From Cruorifilaria tuberocauda (lineage: Eukaryota > Nematoda > Chromadorea > Rhabditida > Onchocercidae): a stretch of DNA of 42,334 nt. Under the pieces are notes generated by a model. It saw only the letters and a program-made list of their open reading frames with translations. It was not told the DNA's origin and made no database searches. The position numbers were made by a program, and so were the translations under genes. Shown here piece by piece: positions 1-12,539 of the stretch (the stretch's first letter is position 1; each line of letters starts with the position of its first letter). Location of the stretch: NCBI GenBank assembly GCA_013365365.1, contig JABVXU010000291.1, positions 27,501-69,834 on the forward strand, in the 5' to 3' direction.

Positions 1-2330
1 TTAATGGAGAGGATATGGAGCAGCAATTATAAGTATCTCGAAAAAAATACAAAATTCAAATATTTAAAACTATATCTTACATGCAATTGCATTTTGCGGA
101 TTCGATATTTGATGGGAAATTTTCATTTTACTTAAAACCGAATCAGAAAATAGAATAGCAAAAATAGCTATAATAATCTTAACAAATGGTAAAATTATTC
201 CATTTCAGTAAATAAGTAATCCATTATGACAATACTTTAAAAATAAACGCAATAGTCTACTAATATCAGGTATGAATAATTAAAAATGATAAATGTAAAT
301 ATGAAAAGAGTTACGTAAAAGTAAAAGTTATACAGTTTAACAGTTGAAAATAACTAATAGCATTTACTACATTACTTGAAAATAATATACAATTTAATTT
401 TTTGCAATTAAACTAAAACAATTAGTTAATCCTTTAACGAAATAATTGCTAAGTAAGTTTATTTCTTTTCCTGTAATTCATATTATTAATTAATGAGTAA
501 ATATTCAGATAAAGGCATATATGATTAACGTTAACATCAGAAAAAGCAAATAGAACGGAAATTTTACCGACACTAAATAACAATTAAATGTCTTCTCTTT
601 GCTCTCTTTCCGTTTTCCCCCGCCTCCCCGAATGAATGAGAGAGAGTTGAAATGAGGAAAAGGACAAGTGAAGGGAGAAAGAGAAGAAATGTTGAAAGTG
701 AATTTTAAATGTTAAATTTGTGAAATTCCATTCAGCTTCTTTACTGATCTCTCTTGATATTTCATCTCAAATCAATCAATAATTGACTGATTAATTTATT
801 AAATGATCAAATGATCAGATGATTCATTTCATTATCTATTCAAAAATGAAACATCATTTATATCATATCTTTCTTTTTTTCTTTTCTCTCATTCTCATCA
901 ATCAGTGATTGAATAAATTTTAAAAAGCTATAAAATTCTATTTGAAATAAAATGGGAATGAGAAAGAAAATGATCTCATAAAGCAGTACAATAAAGTGAT
1001 AAAGTAATGCAATAAAGTATATTGGAACATTTTTACTGCATTGAAAGTAATATAATATATTGGAATAAAATAATAATATACAAACTGATATACTATCATA
1101 TAAATAACTAATAACTAATATACAAAATTAATTAAAATCAAATTTTATTATTTTCTATACTTTTCTTTTTTTTTTACAGTACGATATATTCATATGTAAT
1201 ATATTTCAAAATTATTTCCATCATTTCCACAATAATATTCTCTTTCAGATCGACCTCTACCGTACAAACTACACCTCCAAAAATCATACTATAAAAATCA
1301 TACCGTATAAACTATACCGTACAAAATGAAATTTGAAAGGAAAAGTGGTTAAAAGAAAGTGAAAAACTGTACGATTCAATTTTCCTTTTTTTTTTCTTCA
1401 ATCTATTGATTTGAAAAAGGATAAGAGTAAAAAAGACAAAGAAACAAAGAAGGGAAAGAGAGAGAGAGAGAGAGGGTGAACAAGTATAAGGATCAAAGAA
1501 ATATCAAATAAAACTCAAGCTAATAGAATAGAAAAGAAGAATTGGAAGGAAAATAAAGCGGAAAGAAAAAGTTAATTTATCATGCAGGAATAATAGAATG
1601 GAATGTAAGAAGAATGATTCAATTGAAAGAATGCATTCATTGTTATCGATTGATAACAATCAGTGTCGATCACTACTATCATATTAATCCGGTAACAAAT
1701 TGAAAAAAATTTCAATTCATAAGTTTCCTGATAGTAATATAATACGATAATAATAAAGTAATATGAGAGTAATGATAATATTAATAATAACCACAACATG
1801 ATATAATACTGCTACAATGCTAATATTAGCTACAATACAATACAATAGTAGTAATTATAGTTAAACAATTACAGTATTAATAATTATAGTAATTGTAATA
1901 GTAGTAGTAGTAGTAGTAGTACTAATACTACTAACAGTTATTATAGTAATAACAGTAATAAATGTTAAAATAGTAACAAATGAAAATAATTAGAAATTTA
2001 AATTTTACTCGATAGAAAATAGAAAAAAATGAATTCGTATATTCTTCTGTATTCTTATTTTATATTCTTTTTGTTCTATTTATTCTATACTCTAAACTTT
2101 CTGCTCATAATTTTCCTGATAAACTGTAAAGATTAAATTATATGATATATTCTATGAGTTTATATCTTATCAAATTATATTTTATTTCTTATCACTCTTT
2201 CACAATTAATCATTCTTCCATAATTATTAATACACTATATGTGTAAAAACTTAATTACAAAAAAAAAACACAAATAAGTGATAATTTTATCAGTAAAATT
2301 ATACAATTTTTTTAGGGATAAAATTTAAAA
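1..2330. other. AT-rich non-coding DNA
   Basis: No credible exon on either strand. Contains a GA run at 1456-1476, an AGT run at 1899-1921 and a small local duplication built on CCGTACAAACTA/CCGTATAAACTA at 1260-1326. Short open frames here are AT-rich noise. Confidence 0.6.
1899..1921 (+). repeat. (AGT)n microsatellite
   Basis: About seven uninterrupted AGT units, with related AAT/AGT-rich sequence on both sides from 1745 to 1975. Confidence 0.85.
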
Positions 2331-2729
2331 ATATAAATGATTTCTAAAGAATACTCATATATCACATAAGGTTCATACAATTATCATATACGCTTATCAT
2401 ATAAGTTAGCATATACGATGTGATAAATAGATTTTATATTTAATGATATAAAATACTGATATGAACCAAACTGATTTCATATCAATTTATTAATATTTTA
2501 TATGATATATCAAAATTTTAAATTCAAAATATAAGTGATATTTAAAAAATACTCATAAATCATATATGTAAGGTACGGCATATACGGTTCGTATACGGTA
2601 TTTATCATATACGGTTATCATGTACGTTATCATATACAGTATGATAAACAGTATTCTATATTAAACGATATGGACCAAACTGATATTATATTAATTTATT
2701 AATGTTTTATATGATATATCAAAATTTTA
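2331..2729 (+). repeat. Degenerate tandem duplication, 198-bp period
   Basis: Copy 1 (2331-2520) and copy 2 (2529-2729) share ATAAATGATTT/ATAAGTGATATT starts, a block rich in ATCATATACGNT units, AACCAAACTGAT, and the ending ATATGATATATCAAAATTTTA. Each copy also contains its own internal short repeats of CATATACG. Confidence 0.85.
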
Positions 2730-2908
2730 TCACAATTATTTATTATTTAAAAACTTAAAAATTTCAAATTATAGAGAAATTTAAATTTAAAATTTAAAAA
2801 CTTTTAACCGATTGGAAAGTAAAAAAAGGAAAAAGTGAATTCAAAAAAGGCATTTCATGATAATTGAGATTGAAGTGAATGATTCTGATAATGAGAAAGA
2901 CATGTATA

Positions 2909-2966
2909 GAGAGAGAGAGAGAGGGAGGGAGGGAGAGAGAGAGGGAGAGAGAGAGAGAGAGGGAAA
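2909..2966 (+). repeat. (GA)n/(GGGA)n microsatellite
   Basis: Purine-only tract of GA with GGGA interruptions. Confidence 0.9.
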
Positions 2967-2977
2967 GACATTAATTT

Positions 2978-3115
2978 CTAACAACCATACATGGAATGAA
3001 CGCTACAAGCAAGCTATAATGACTGTCGCGTGAACAATTTACGGGCAGCTAGCGGCCTGTGGAACTAACATCTTCCCAACCAATCCTTTACCCTTAAGAC
3101 TAAACTGCTTTATAC
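2978..3115. other. Balanced-composition stretch of unknown origin
   Basis: Around 3000-3110 (GACTGTCGCGTGAACAATTT, then CGGGCAGCTAGCGGCCTGTGG) the sequence is far less AT-rich than its surroundings and non-repetitive. No coding frame or RNA fold recognised. It lies between a GA tract and an ACAT tract. Confidence 0.35.
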
Positions 3116-3540
3116 ACATGCACACATACACATACACATACATACATACATACACATACACATACACAGACATACATACCTACACATTCATGCATGTGTA
3201 TAACTCATCTATCTACTTTCATACGTGTTTAAACGTACATCACTCATTTACATACATGTATGTTACACACACAAACACGCATACACACACATACATACAC
3301 ACATACACATACACATACGCACAACATACATGCATACACATACATACATACCTACACATCCATGCATGTGTATAACTCATCTATCTACTTTCATACGTGT
3401 TTAAACGTACATCACTCATTCACATACATGTATGTTACACACATACCGCATACACACACGCATACATACACGTACACACACACATACATACACATATACA
3501 CATACACATACGCACAAACATGTACATATACGCTCACGCA
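3115..3540 (+). repeat. (ACAT)n/(ACAC)n microsatellite with a 172-bp tandem duplication
   Basis: ACATACAC-type repeat interrupted twice by the same non-simple block, TACACATNCATGCATGTG through TACATGTATGTTACACAC, at 3181-3270 and 3353-3442. The 172-bp period covers both the unique block and part of the microsatellite, so block plus repeat were duplicated together. Open frames across it are low-complexity artefacts. Confidence 0.9.
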
Positions 3541-3559
3541 CAATTTTTTCCCTCATATC

Positions 3560-3995
3560 ACGCAAAGAGGATCAGACGTGTAACTAAAAGAAAAGCGGAT
3601 GGAAGAATATATGGTCTGCCGACGAGAAATTAAGAGGACCGGCCACAGACGTACGTAAGTAAGGAAAAAGAGATAGAGGAGCGTCAAGAGGATATAAGTA
3701 CGTAAGCGACTAGAGGAAAAAAGATACGAGATGTTAAGAAGAGAAACACCCACACACGCACGCACGCAAGCAAAAGAAAAGAGATGGAAGAATGGAATGA
3801 ATGATCCTCTGATGTTAAGTAAACCACCCACAAACACACGCACGTAAATAAAAGAAAAGAAATAAAGAAATCTCCGACGTAAAGAGAATCACCCATACAC
3901 GTACGTACGCGAGTAGAGGAAAAAAAAAATGATGGAAAAATGGATGATTCTCAGACGTTACGAGAGAACACTCACATACGCAAGTAAAGAAAGAG
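3560..3995 (+). repeat. Degenerate minisatellite, units of roughly 70-100 bp
   Basis: Recurring order of elements: ACGCANGTAAGTAA, AAAAGAGATGGAAGAATGGATGAT, NCTCNGACGTTAAGAGAA, CACCCACACACGCACG. Recognisable units begin near 3560, 3650, 3745, 3838 and 3900. Purine-rich on the plus strand. Units are diverged. Confidence 0.75.
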
Positions 3996-4057
3996 AGATG
4001 GAAGAGAGAGAATAAATGGATGATTGTTTGATAAGATAGCATTTCCATTTTTGGACA

Positions 4058-4092
4058 AGAGAGAGAGAGAGAGAGAGAGAGGGAAGGAGAGA
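4058..4092 (+). repeat. (GA)n microsatellite
   Basis: About 11 uninterrupted GA units followed by GGGAAGGAGAGA. Confidence 0.9.
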
Positions 4093-4526
4093 TGTTTGAA
4101 TGAAGAAAAAAAAGAATGAGAGGAGAGGAATTGTATGTGAGAATATGAGAGAATGAGAAGATGAAGAAGCCAAAGGGATTATCATTTTGTTGCTTCTCTA
4201 ATCCTTTTTTTTCTCTCTCTATCAATTTTGCTAATTGATCACTTTCATGCTTTTCTTCCCTTCCTTCCAGCTATATTTCATCATATTGAAATTCTTCGAT
4301 CAATTTTTTTTAAATGGAAATTTTGTCGTAGCATAGATTTTAAGCTAATCGATTAATAGCTTAAATAGCTTAATTTAGTATTGCAATTAGTTTGTGGTAG
4401 ATTTTAAAAATTAGACAATAATGAGAATTAATATTAATTAAATGTTTTCAGTAATTAAGCTAATATTGATAAAGCTATTTTTAATTTTTCATATTTAAAT
4501 TTTTTGGGAATTTCTTTTCTTATTAA

Positions 4527-4770
4527 CATTTTAATATTGCAACCGGATCAAAGGTAAGTTATCCGGAAAAGTGTAATCCGGAAGGGTAGAATAAGGAAAA
4601 ATATTATGAATGATTTCATTTTAATGTTGTAACCATATTAAAGGTAAGTTGTAATCCGGAAAAATGGAATAAAGGAAAATAATGAATGACTTCATTTTAA
4701 AATTATGACCGGGTTATAAACAAATTGTAATCCGGAAAGGTAGAATAAGGAGAAATATAATGAATGATTC
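4527..4770 (+). repeat. Three-copy tandem repeat, 76-90 bp units
   Basis: Units 4527-4616, 4617-4692 and 4693-4770 each start CATTTTAA, include TGTAATCCGGAAA and GGTAGAATAAGGA, and end AATGAATGAYTT. The TCCGGA core is conserved in all three. Confidence 0.85.
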
Positions 4771-5129
4771 CATTTTAAATATTAAAATGAAGGACCGATT
4801 TCTCATCGATAGTATTAATTTCGTATCGATAATCGATAATATTAACAAATCGATAATAATATTAATTATTTTCACAGAGACTTTTCTGGAATTGATTGAT
4901 GGATGGATTTTAGGTAACATTCAAAAGACATATATTACTATTAGCTGTTAAATTATTGGATATTATTTTGATCAAATGAAATGACGTGATTGATTTGTCA
5001 TAGTGAACGTTACTAGGATTACCTTTGTTTTAGTAATTGATATGATAATGAAAAGTAATTGATGTGATAATGAAAAGTAATTGATATGATAACATGAAAA
5101 AGAAAGAAACAAGAAGAGAAGGATAGATA

Positions 5130-5645
5130 TCAAGAAATGATTTTGAATACGATCAATTGTTATCATTATCAAATTGATTAAAATAATCATATATCAGTTA
5201 TATCAAATTAGTAACATACGTCAGATTTTTTACGCGATTCATTCAAATCACGTATGTGATTTAGCTTCGCGTGATATACGTCAAATTTTCTGTCACGTGA
5301 TACGTCAAAAATGCTTTAAATGAATTGTTTCATTAAATAATGCTAGAAATGATTTTAAATATAACGAACTATTATTGGATTAAAGAAATCATATATAATG
5401 AGATTTATTTCCGTGTAATATACGTCAAATCTTTTGCGTGATACACTTTAAATGTTTTAAAAAATTATACGTGAAATGATTTTGAATATAAAATTAAGAT
5501 ATAGTTTTAAATATAAGGAATTATCATTAGATTAAATCGATTAAAATAATATATGAGATATGGTTCCGTGTGATATACGTCAAATTTCATGCAAATTTTA
5601 CAGGTGGTATTTAAAAAAAAATGCTTTAAATGGATTATTCCATTG
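5130..5645 (+). repeat. Degenerate tandem array, units ~130-180 bp
   Basis: Anchors recur in order: AAATGATTTTRAATA (5136, 5347, 5475), ATTAAAATAATNATAT, and GTGATATACGTCAAAT (5270, 5413, 5567). Partial units make the period uneven. CG-containing motifs (ACGTCA, CACGTGA) stand out in otherwise AT-rich sequence. Confidence 0.75.
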
Positions 5646-6650
5646 AATATAGATGAAATGTAAATCATATTATTAAACATAGCAATATTGATTATAACTC
5701 ATACATATGAATATAACTATATAAAATTCGTCAAATCTTATCATTTCATTCCTTTTTTCTTCAAAATGAATTAACAAGAAGAAATAATTTGAATTAATAA
5801 GGAATTTCTGGCTTTTTTTCTTTTGTATTCATGCATTTTTGTCATTCTTTAATGGTTAAAATTGGGTCAAATCAACTGGACATTTATCTTTGTTGTTGCT
5901 GCCCTTTTCTTTTTTTTTTTTTATAAATTTTCAAAAAATGGAATTCAAACGAATATAATGGATGAAATTAAAGTTTTACCAGAAGTTTCTATAAGTCTTT
6001 TTAAAAGAAGACTCGAAACTAAAAGAGAACTGCAAATCTTTTTAAAGAAAGTCTTAAAGTCAAAAGAAATTTTGTAAGCAAAAGAAGTCTTGAAGATAAA
6101 CGAAGTCTAAAAATCTTTTTAAAGAAAAAAAAAGAAAAATCAAAAAATTCAATTTGATTGTTGAAATTTTGATTCATAGAATGAATAATAGTAAATTTTA
6201 TCTTATTCAGATAAAATCATTCACAATTAAGTCAAATTTTTGATTATTTGATTAACGATACGAAATTATCACCTGAATGATTAATTTTTTACAAGTTAGA
6301 AATAGATGATAATTGTGATAAATAACATTTTTAACATTTGCATAATATCATAAGAGTAGCAAATTTTAACACTCAACTGATAAGAGATAAAAACTTTATA
6401 AATAATTAGCAATATCATTTTGAAATATAGCATAATTATAATCGTGAAAAAATAATTCTTAATTCTTTTTATAAAAAAATAACTAAATCTTGATATATAA
6501 GATTTAATAGTGAAATAATCGGAATATAATCATATAATTAAATAATTAATAAATGTATAGAAAAAAAAATTGCCGTGATAGTATTTCATTTATAGTAAAT
6601 TCTTATCACTTATGCCACATCTATCAAAATTTTTATCGAGTAGAAATTTT
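5646..6650. other. AT-rich non-coding DNA
   Basis: No supported gene. A 71-codon frame at 5862-6077 encodes a T-run-derived hydrophobic segment and then sequence from a local AAAGAAGTCTT repeat (5990-6120), so I do not call it. Confidence 0.55.
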
Positions 6651-6842
6651 GAAATTTTATTTATTCAAAATTTCAATTACAAAAATCTTATACTTAACCT
6701 TATCTCTTTTGATGGAAATTTTATTTATTCAAAATTTCAATTACAAAAATCTTATACTTAACCTTATCTCTTTTGATGGAAATTTTATTTATTCAAAATT
6801 TCAATTACAAAAATCTTATACTTAACTTTACCTCTTTTGATG
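6651..6842 (+). repeat. Three near-identical 64-bp tandem units
   Basis: Units 6651-6714, 6715-6778 and 6779-6842 start GAAATTTTATTTATTC and end CTCTTTTGATG. Only a handful of differences are seen, mostly in the third copy, so the array is recent. An open frame runs through it because the sequence is stop-poor, not because it is coding. Confidence 0.95.
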
Positions 6843-7020
6843 ATATAAAATAAGTAATAAGAAATATAACAAATGGTATCTCTCAATTACTCCTCGTTTT
6901 TCTCTCTTGTTTAGATGTTGATCGAGAAATTATTTTATTGTTATTTTTATTTATCACTAATTTACCGCTTTATCTCTCTACCTGTCATTTGTATTTCCAT
7001 GTTATTTAGATTGAACATTT

Positions 7021-7225
7021 ATTGCTTCATTATCATTTTTGCTTATTGTTATCATTTATTGTTATTGTTTATTGTTATTATTGTTTATCATTTATTGCTT
7101 CTGTTTTTTGCTGTTATTTATTGCCGTCATTCATTGTTATTGTTTTTATTGCTATCGTTTATCGTTGTTGTTTACTGCTATTGTTTATTGTTATTGTTGT
7201 TATTTACTGCCATTGTTTCTTTTTT
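7021..7225 (+). repeat. Degenerate TTATTG/TTGTTTA low-complexity tract
   Basis: Irregular repeats of ATTGTTATTGTTTATC type ending in a T-run. Three overlapping open frames here translate to Leu/Cys/Tyr-rich sequence typical of such repeats. Confidence 0.8.
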
Positions 7226-7309
7226 TTTTTTAATTTTTTACTTATTTTTGATGCATTCCTCGTATTTACAATTACTCTATTCATTATATTTTACCAAATG
7301 ATATAAGTA

Positions 7310-9560
7310 TTTTTGAACAAAAAAAAAATTTTTAAATAATTTATGTATTTTTTTTTATTATCACAATCATTTTTAAATGTTGAATTTAAATGATAAAAAT
7401 TTTATCAAAAAAAAGAGAATATATTTTGTTTTCTTCAGAAATTTTAATGATACATAAGAAAATAACTGATAGACAATATTAGTAAGAGTATTATCATTGA
7501 TAGCTACTAGTATTAGTAAGAGTATTATCAGTATTATCATTAGGAGGAGTATTATCATATTATCAAATATTTATCATTAGTATCATATCGTTCATTAATA
7601 AATTATTATCAATATGTTTCATTTTAGTTGGTTCATTGGCTTCAAACTACAATTTTGTACCATTTTCGTACAAAATTGATAACAATCTCCGCAAATTCTG
7701 CTTGAAACTTTCTAATCAATAAACTAAGTTGTAAACAATTTCCCTTCTTCATCTCACTGCAAATATTAAATAGAAGTTAAATAAACCTGAATATGATAGA
7801 GATTAAATTTATTTTAAAATTGAGAAATCAAATATCTGATGAATAATCATCATAAAATATATTATGATGATTTTATCATGATAAACATCGACTAAATGAC
7901 ATACTACTTTAATGAATAATTGTTGAATATATTGATTGTTTTATGCAAATCTTTCAATTACTGATAAATATAAATAAATTGAATTCATTGATAATATGTA
8001 ATTAAAAACTTAAATATCACTATATTACTAAAATTAGATTAATTTAACAATTTTAATAATTAATCAATAAATTTGATAACATATAAATGCGGAAAATGCT
8101 TTTAATTCTTAATTAGTTGATAATTAATTATGCTGTTTAATTTTAAGTTACGATAAAAAGTGATAAATTAATAAAAGATATTTTCAAACAATGAAATATT
8201 TCGAAAATTAATAAATAAAAAAATTTTCAAATTCATTCCATAGTAAAATTAATTAATTAAAGTCTATTGATTGAATTCAAAATAGTAAAATTAGAAAAAA
8301 CAATTGAAATCTAAATTTTAAAAATGGATCAAACGATTGAAAAATCGATAAATTAATTTATTAATTGAAATTTATATAGAATTTCAATCGTAAAAATAAT
8401 TCAAATTGAAATTTTCACTTCTTTCATTTAATTTTACTTCTTAATTAATTAATTAAGCGTAGCTTCTTTTTTTTCCATCAAATCAATTCTTTATTATGAT
8501 AAATTTCAATTTCTCATTTCTCATTTAAAAATATGCTGGGAGAAATTGAAGAATGAACATCATCTATTCCGTTTTATTGCGATAATTAAATTGAGAGCTG
8601 ATGATTAATACCCTGCGGGTAAAATCATGGGTAAAATGCTGAAGGCTGAAATCAAGCACAACAATAATACATCATGTTGATGATTATTATTAAAAACAGG
8701 ATTTCCAAATGAATTCCCTACAATTTTATAGAAAATAATTGAAATACTTTTTTTTTATTACCCCATTTTAAATTTACAGTGATTACATTACTAGATTTGT
8801 ATTAAAAAAAATTCTTTTTTGTTATCCAATTTTAAATTTCCAATTTCAAAAAAAAAAGATATTAGAGAAGAAAAGAATTCAAGCGAAATGAAAATTTAGG
8901 CTTAGTTGTTTAGCATATTAAGTGTAGCGTAATTAATTACCTTGATCAATTAAATCGTTTTCCATTTCCATTACAGATTTGATGAGTAATCTTCAGCATG
9001 TACGAAATCAAATTTCAAATTGAATTTAGAGAAATTTTTCTAATTGAAATTTGAAAATTTCAAAATTCTCAACTTTGAATTAGAATTTATGCTTTATTAA
9101 TTTTTCCTTAATTATTAATAATTAATTGCAATAATAATCAAACATCATATTCTTCAAAAATTATACGCAAATTTATGACAAGTGATAAATGATAATAATT
9201 TACAGAAAATAATCAATGATATATAGTTATTACTGGAATAGAATCCTAGAATCCAGAATAGAATAGAATATTAGAATAGTTATTACTATAATAGAATCCT
9301 TTTTCCTTATCATAATTTAGTGATAAGTGATTTTTTCATTTCTTATTTTTGTAAAAAAGTTTTATAAAGACTTTTATTATACGATTTAATTATTATTGCT
9401 ACACTTAATTATTAATTAATTATTTTATTTTATCATGAATAAAAAAATCTTTTTTAATTAAAAAAGGAAGATAGTGAAATAGAAATCATGGTACTTTCAA
9501 ATTATTGCTAGTAAAAATATAATCTCATTTGATCAATCCAAAATAAAACAAGCTGATCTA
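7310..9560. other. AT-rich non-coding DNA
   Basis: Nothing coding recognised on either strand. Includes short AGTATTATCAT repeats (7480-7590) and GAATAGAATC repeats (9235-9300). A small palindrome, TACCC-TGC-GGGTA, lies near 8610. Confidence 0.55.
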
Positions 9561-9563
9561 ACA

Positions 9564-9686
9564 TGATCCAATCAAACTAGAGATATGAGAATAAAGCATG
9601 ATCATGATTCAATCGAACTAGAGATATGAGAATAAATCATAATCGTGATCCAGTCAAACTAAAGATATGAAAATAAATGAATGATT
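9564..9686 (+). repeat. Three-copy 41-bp tandem repeat
   Basis: Units 9564-9604, 9605-9645 and 9646-9686 each contain TGATYCARTCRAACTA then AGATATGARAATAAA, differing at a few positions. Confidence 0.9.
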
Positions 9687-10049
9687 GAAAAGAAGAAAGA
9701 TAAAAGTGCTGAATAGTTTAGAAATTTGCATAAAAATTATTCGAATTTTGATTTTCAAATAAAAGTAAAAGTAAAAGTAAAGTAAAAAAAAATTTTCTGC
9801 AAATTGTTTTTTCAGTAATTATTTTATATTTTATAAATTACAATCAATATAAAGATTGGGAAAAAAAAAGTGAAAAATATGAATAAGTAAAAAGATTTGT
9901 CAAATATTTTAATTTTCCTAAAAATGATGAAAATTGTGAAGAGACAATTATTGCACGGAATATAACTATTATTATATACGAATATTAAGAGAAGTATTAA
10001 GAATATCTTAATGGTATGATTTGATTTAATTCCTAATTTTTCTCTCTTC

Positions 10050-10054
<5 letters not shown>

Positions 10055-10088
<34 letters not shown>
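10055..10088 (+). repeat. (CT)n microsatellite
   Basis: About 16 CT units. Confidence 0.9.
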
Positions 10089-10093
<5 letters not shown>

Positions 10094-10360
10094 TTGAAAA
10101 GAGAAATTGCTCAGTTCAAGTGGATTAATCAAATTTGTTCCCTAATCTGCTCTTTTGCAGCTAAGTATTTCACTTTGCCTCTTTTATTTAGCATAACTTT
10201 TAATCATCCTTTCTATATATTTAAATGCTATCTTATCAATTCCTTTTCTATCCTTCTTTTTCCTACCATACCGTTCTTATTTCGATATGATTTATGCCCA
10301 TTATTTTTTTTCTCACCAAAACTTTTTCCATTTCCATCCCATTCCATTTAGTTCCATTCA

Positions 10361-10734
10361 ATTCCTATTCTATTCCTATTCTATTCCTATTCTATTCCTG
10401 TTCTATTCCTATTCTATTCCTGTTCTATTCCTATTCTATTCCTATTCCATTCCTATTCTATTCCTATTCTATTCCTATTCCATTCCTGTTCTATTCCTAT
10501 TCTATTCCTATTCTATTCCTATTCTATTCCTATTCCATTCCTGTTCTATTCCTATTCTATTCCTGTTCTATTCCTATTCCATTCCTGTTCGATTCCTATT
10601 CCATTCCTGTTCTATTCCTATTCTATTCCTATTCCATTCCTGTTCTATTCCTATTCCATTCCTGTTCTATTCCTATTCTATTCCTATTCCATTCCTATTC
10701 TATTCCTATTCCATTCCTACTCTATTCCTATTCT
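10361..10734 (+). repeat. 11-bp minisatellite, about 34 copies
   Basis: Unit ATTCCTATTCT, with interchangeable variants ATTCCTATTCC and ATTCCTGTTCT; nearly all changes are transitions at two positions. The array is tightly periodic over 374 bases and preceded by diverged units from about 10325. Two overlapping open frames of about 150 codons span it only because the 11-mer lacks stops in those frames (period 11 residues, YSYSIPILFLF); there is no reason to think they are proteins. Confidence 0.95.
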
Positions 10735-10739
10735 AAGCT

Positions 10740-12255
10740 AAAGCAAATAAAAATACTGCAATTCTAATTTGTTAATTTATTTCATTCTGATATATTGCAA
10801 ACAAATTAAACGAATAGAGTAATTAGAAGAGGACAAAAAGAAAATTCTAGAAAAACATAAAATTAGCTCAATTCTGCAGTACTATTTGATAGTGCCACAG
10901 CTTCTTTTATTTTAATTCCATCGATTTCAATAATTTAAATTTAAATTTCAATTTTTCCATCGTTTGCCTATTTCTCTTCTTATTCAAACGATAATTTGCT
11001 ATCTCTCTCCCTACCTTTCCTATTTTCCATTTTTTATTTTAATTACCTTATTCTTAATCATTCACTGATAATTATCACCAAGTAAAGTTAAATATGACAA
11101 TATCATATGAAGAGTGAGAGAAATATTTATGATTGATTTCAACAAATATGGAAATATGATAGAGATGATGAAGAAATAAACAAAAACCGATAAATATGAA
11201 TAATAATAATAATATGATGGAAAGGAATGCTATTAGTCATCTTTTGTATATTTTTATGGTATGCTTTTACTGATAACAATGTAATAAAACGGAGCATTCG
11301 GTTTGATTTTCGAATTATTCTTTCGATAATATGCTAATCATAATTGTAATATTTTGCAATAGCAATAATAATTATTGCTAATGTAATAATACTAAAATTA
11401 CAATAATAATAATAATAATAAGCAATAAATAAGGTAACAATAAATAATAATGAAAAATATTGATTAAGAAATGATTGAATTACTATTTTATGAATGAAGA
11501 TTGATAAATTTTGAAAATGGATGTACAAAATCAAAATATTTTAACATATTAACAAACAATTATCAATTTTTATTTTTAAATTTTAGTTTTAAATTTTACT
11601 TTTTATTTCCTCTGAGTATAAGTAAATTAAAATTTTGAAATTATCAATAGGGAAAAATGATAGGAATTTTATGATTTAAAAGAAACAATTGAATTTCTTT
11701 TCTTTTCCATCATAATCATCCCTATCATTTCAATTAACAAATAGTAAAAGGTATTAAATCAGACTGATAAATTATGAAGTGATCATTAGAAACTTATAAT
11801 ATCGATCTGCTTGCTTTTTGTTTGCTATATAATAATTTGATATTCTCTGTGAAATTACAAAATACTGTAATGATTTGAATATACGGTACAGTGTATGGTA
11901 CAGTATAATTAAATTTACTTCGATTATTATTAGTATATTATTTTTACTTAAACATTTCCAATTATTCATTCAATTCTTCAATTTCAGCGATTATGCAAAT
12001 TTAAAATAAATATAATTGGTTATTAGAGCAATTTGAAAAGCAGTTTTACATAAAAGTTCTAAATAAAAATTAAAAAATAAAAATAAAAATTAGAAAATAA
12101 AAATAAATAAAAATAAAAATTCCTTCCATCAGTCATAACAATTTTTCATATTTAAAAATTTTCAAGCATTTTTTGTTTTGTTTTTTTTTTTTAATGTTTG
12201 AAATTTATCTTGTTTATTGTATATTTTTAATGATTTAAATTGTTCGATTTCTTCT
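10740..12255. other. AT-rich non-coding DNA
   Basis: No gene recognised. Contains an AATAAT run near 11400-11420 and an AAATAAAAATT-rich tract at 12055-12122. Confidence 0.55.
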
Positions 12256-12259
12256 CTAT

Positions 12260-12352
12260 TCTGATGATAATGATAATCTTATCTTGATAATGATAATGAT
12301 TATAATGCTAGTGATAATGATAGTGATAACAGTGATGATAATGATGATAATG
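12260..12352 (+). repeat. TGATAA-type repeat
   Basis: Irregular TGATAATGATAA units with TAGTGATAA variants. Confidence 0.8.
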
Positions 12353-12539
12353 TTTCATTTAAATAGTAAATTTCTTCTTTTACCAATGAATATTTGCTAA
12401 GTTGCCCATACTTTTGTTTTAAAGTAACTTCACACCGAACACTTACACACGTACTACACGTACGTCTATGCTTTCCAGGTATATGTATAATATTTTTTTT
12501 TGTGCATCCGAAAATACGACGGGTATCTTACCCACGTAT

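Noticed and set aside
3118..3583. Thr/His/Tyr-rich open frames
   Set aside because: Pure translation of the ACAT/ACAC microsatellite.
5862..6077. Small membrane protein with one hydrophobic segment
   Set aside because: Hydrophobic part is a T-run and the rest is a local AAGAAGTCTT repeat; start has no supporting signal.
6915..7306. 128-codon Leu/Cys/Tyr-rich frame resembling a membrane protein
   Set aside because: Arises from a TTATTG low-complexity tract; hydrophobicity is a by-product of T-rich codons.
10287..10767. Two overlapping open frames of about 150 codons
   Set aside because: They translate the 11-bp minisatellite in two frames; open only because the unit lacks stops.
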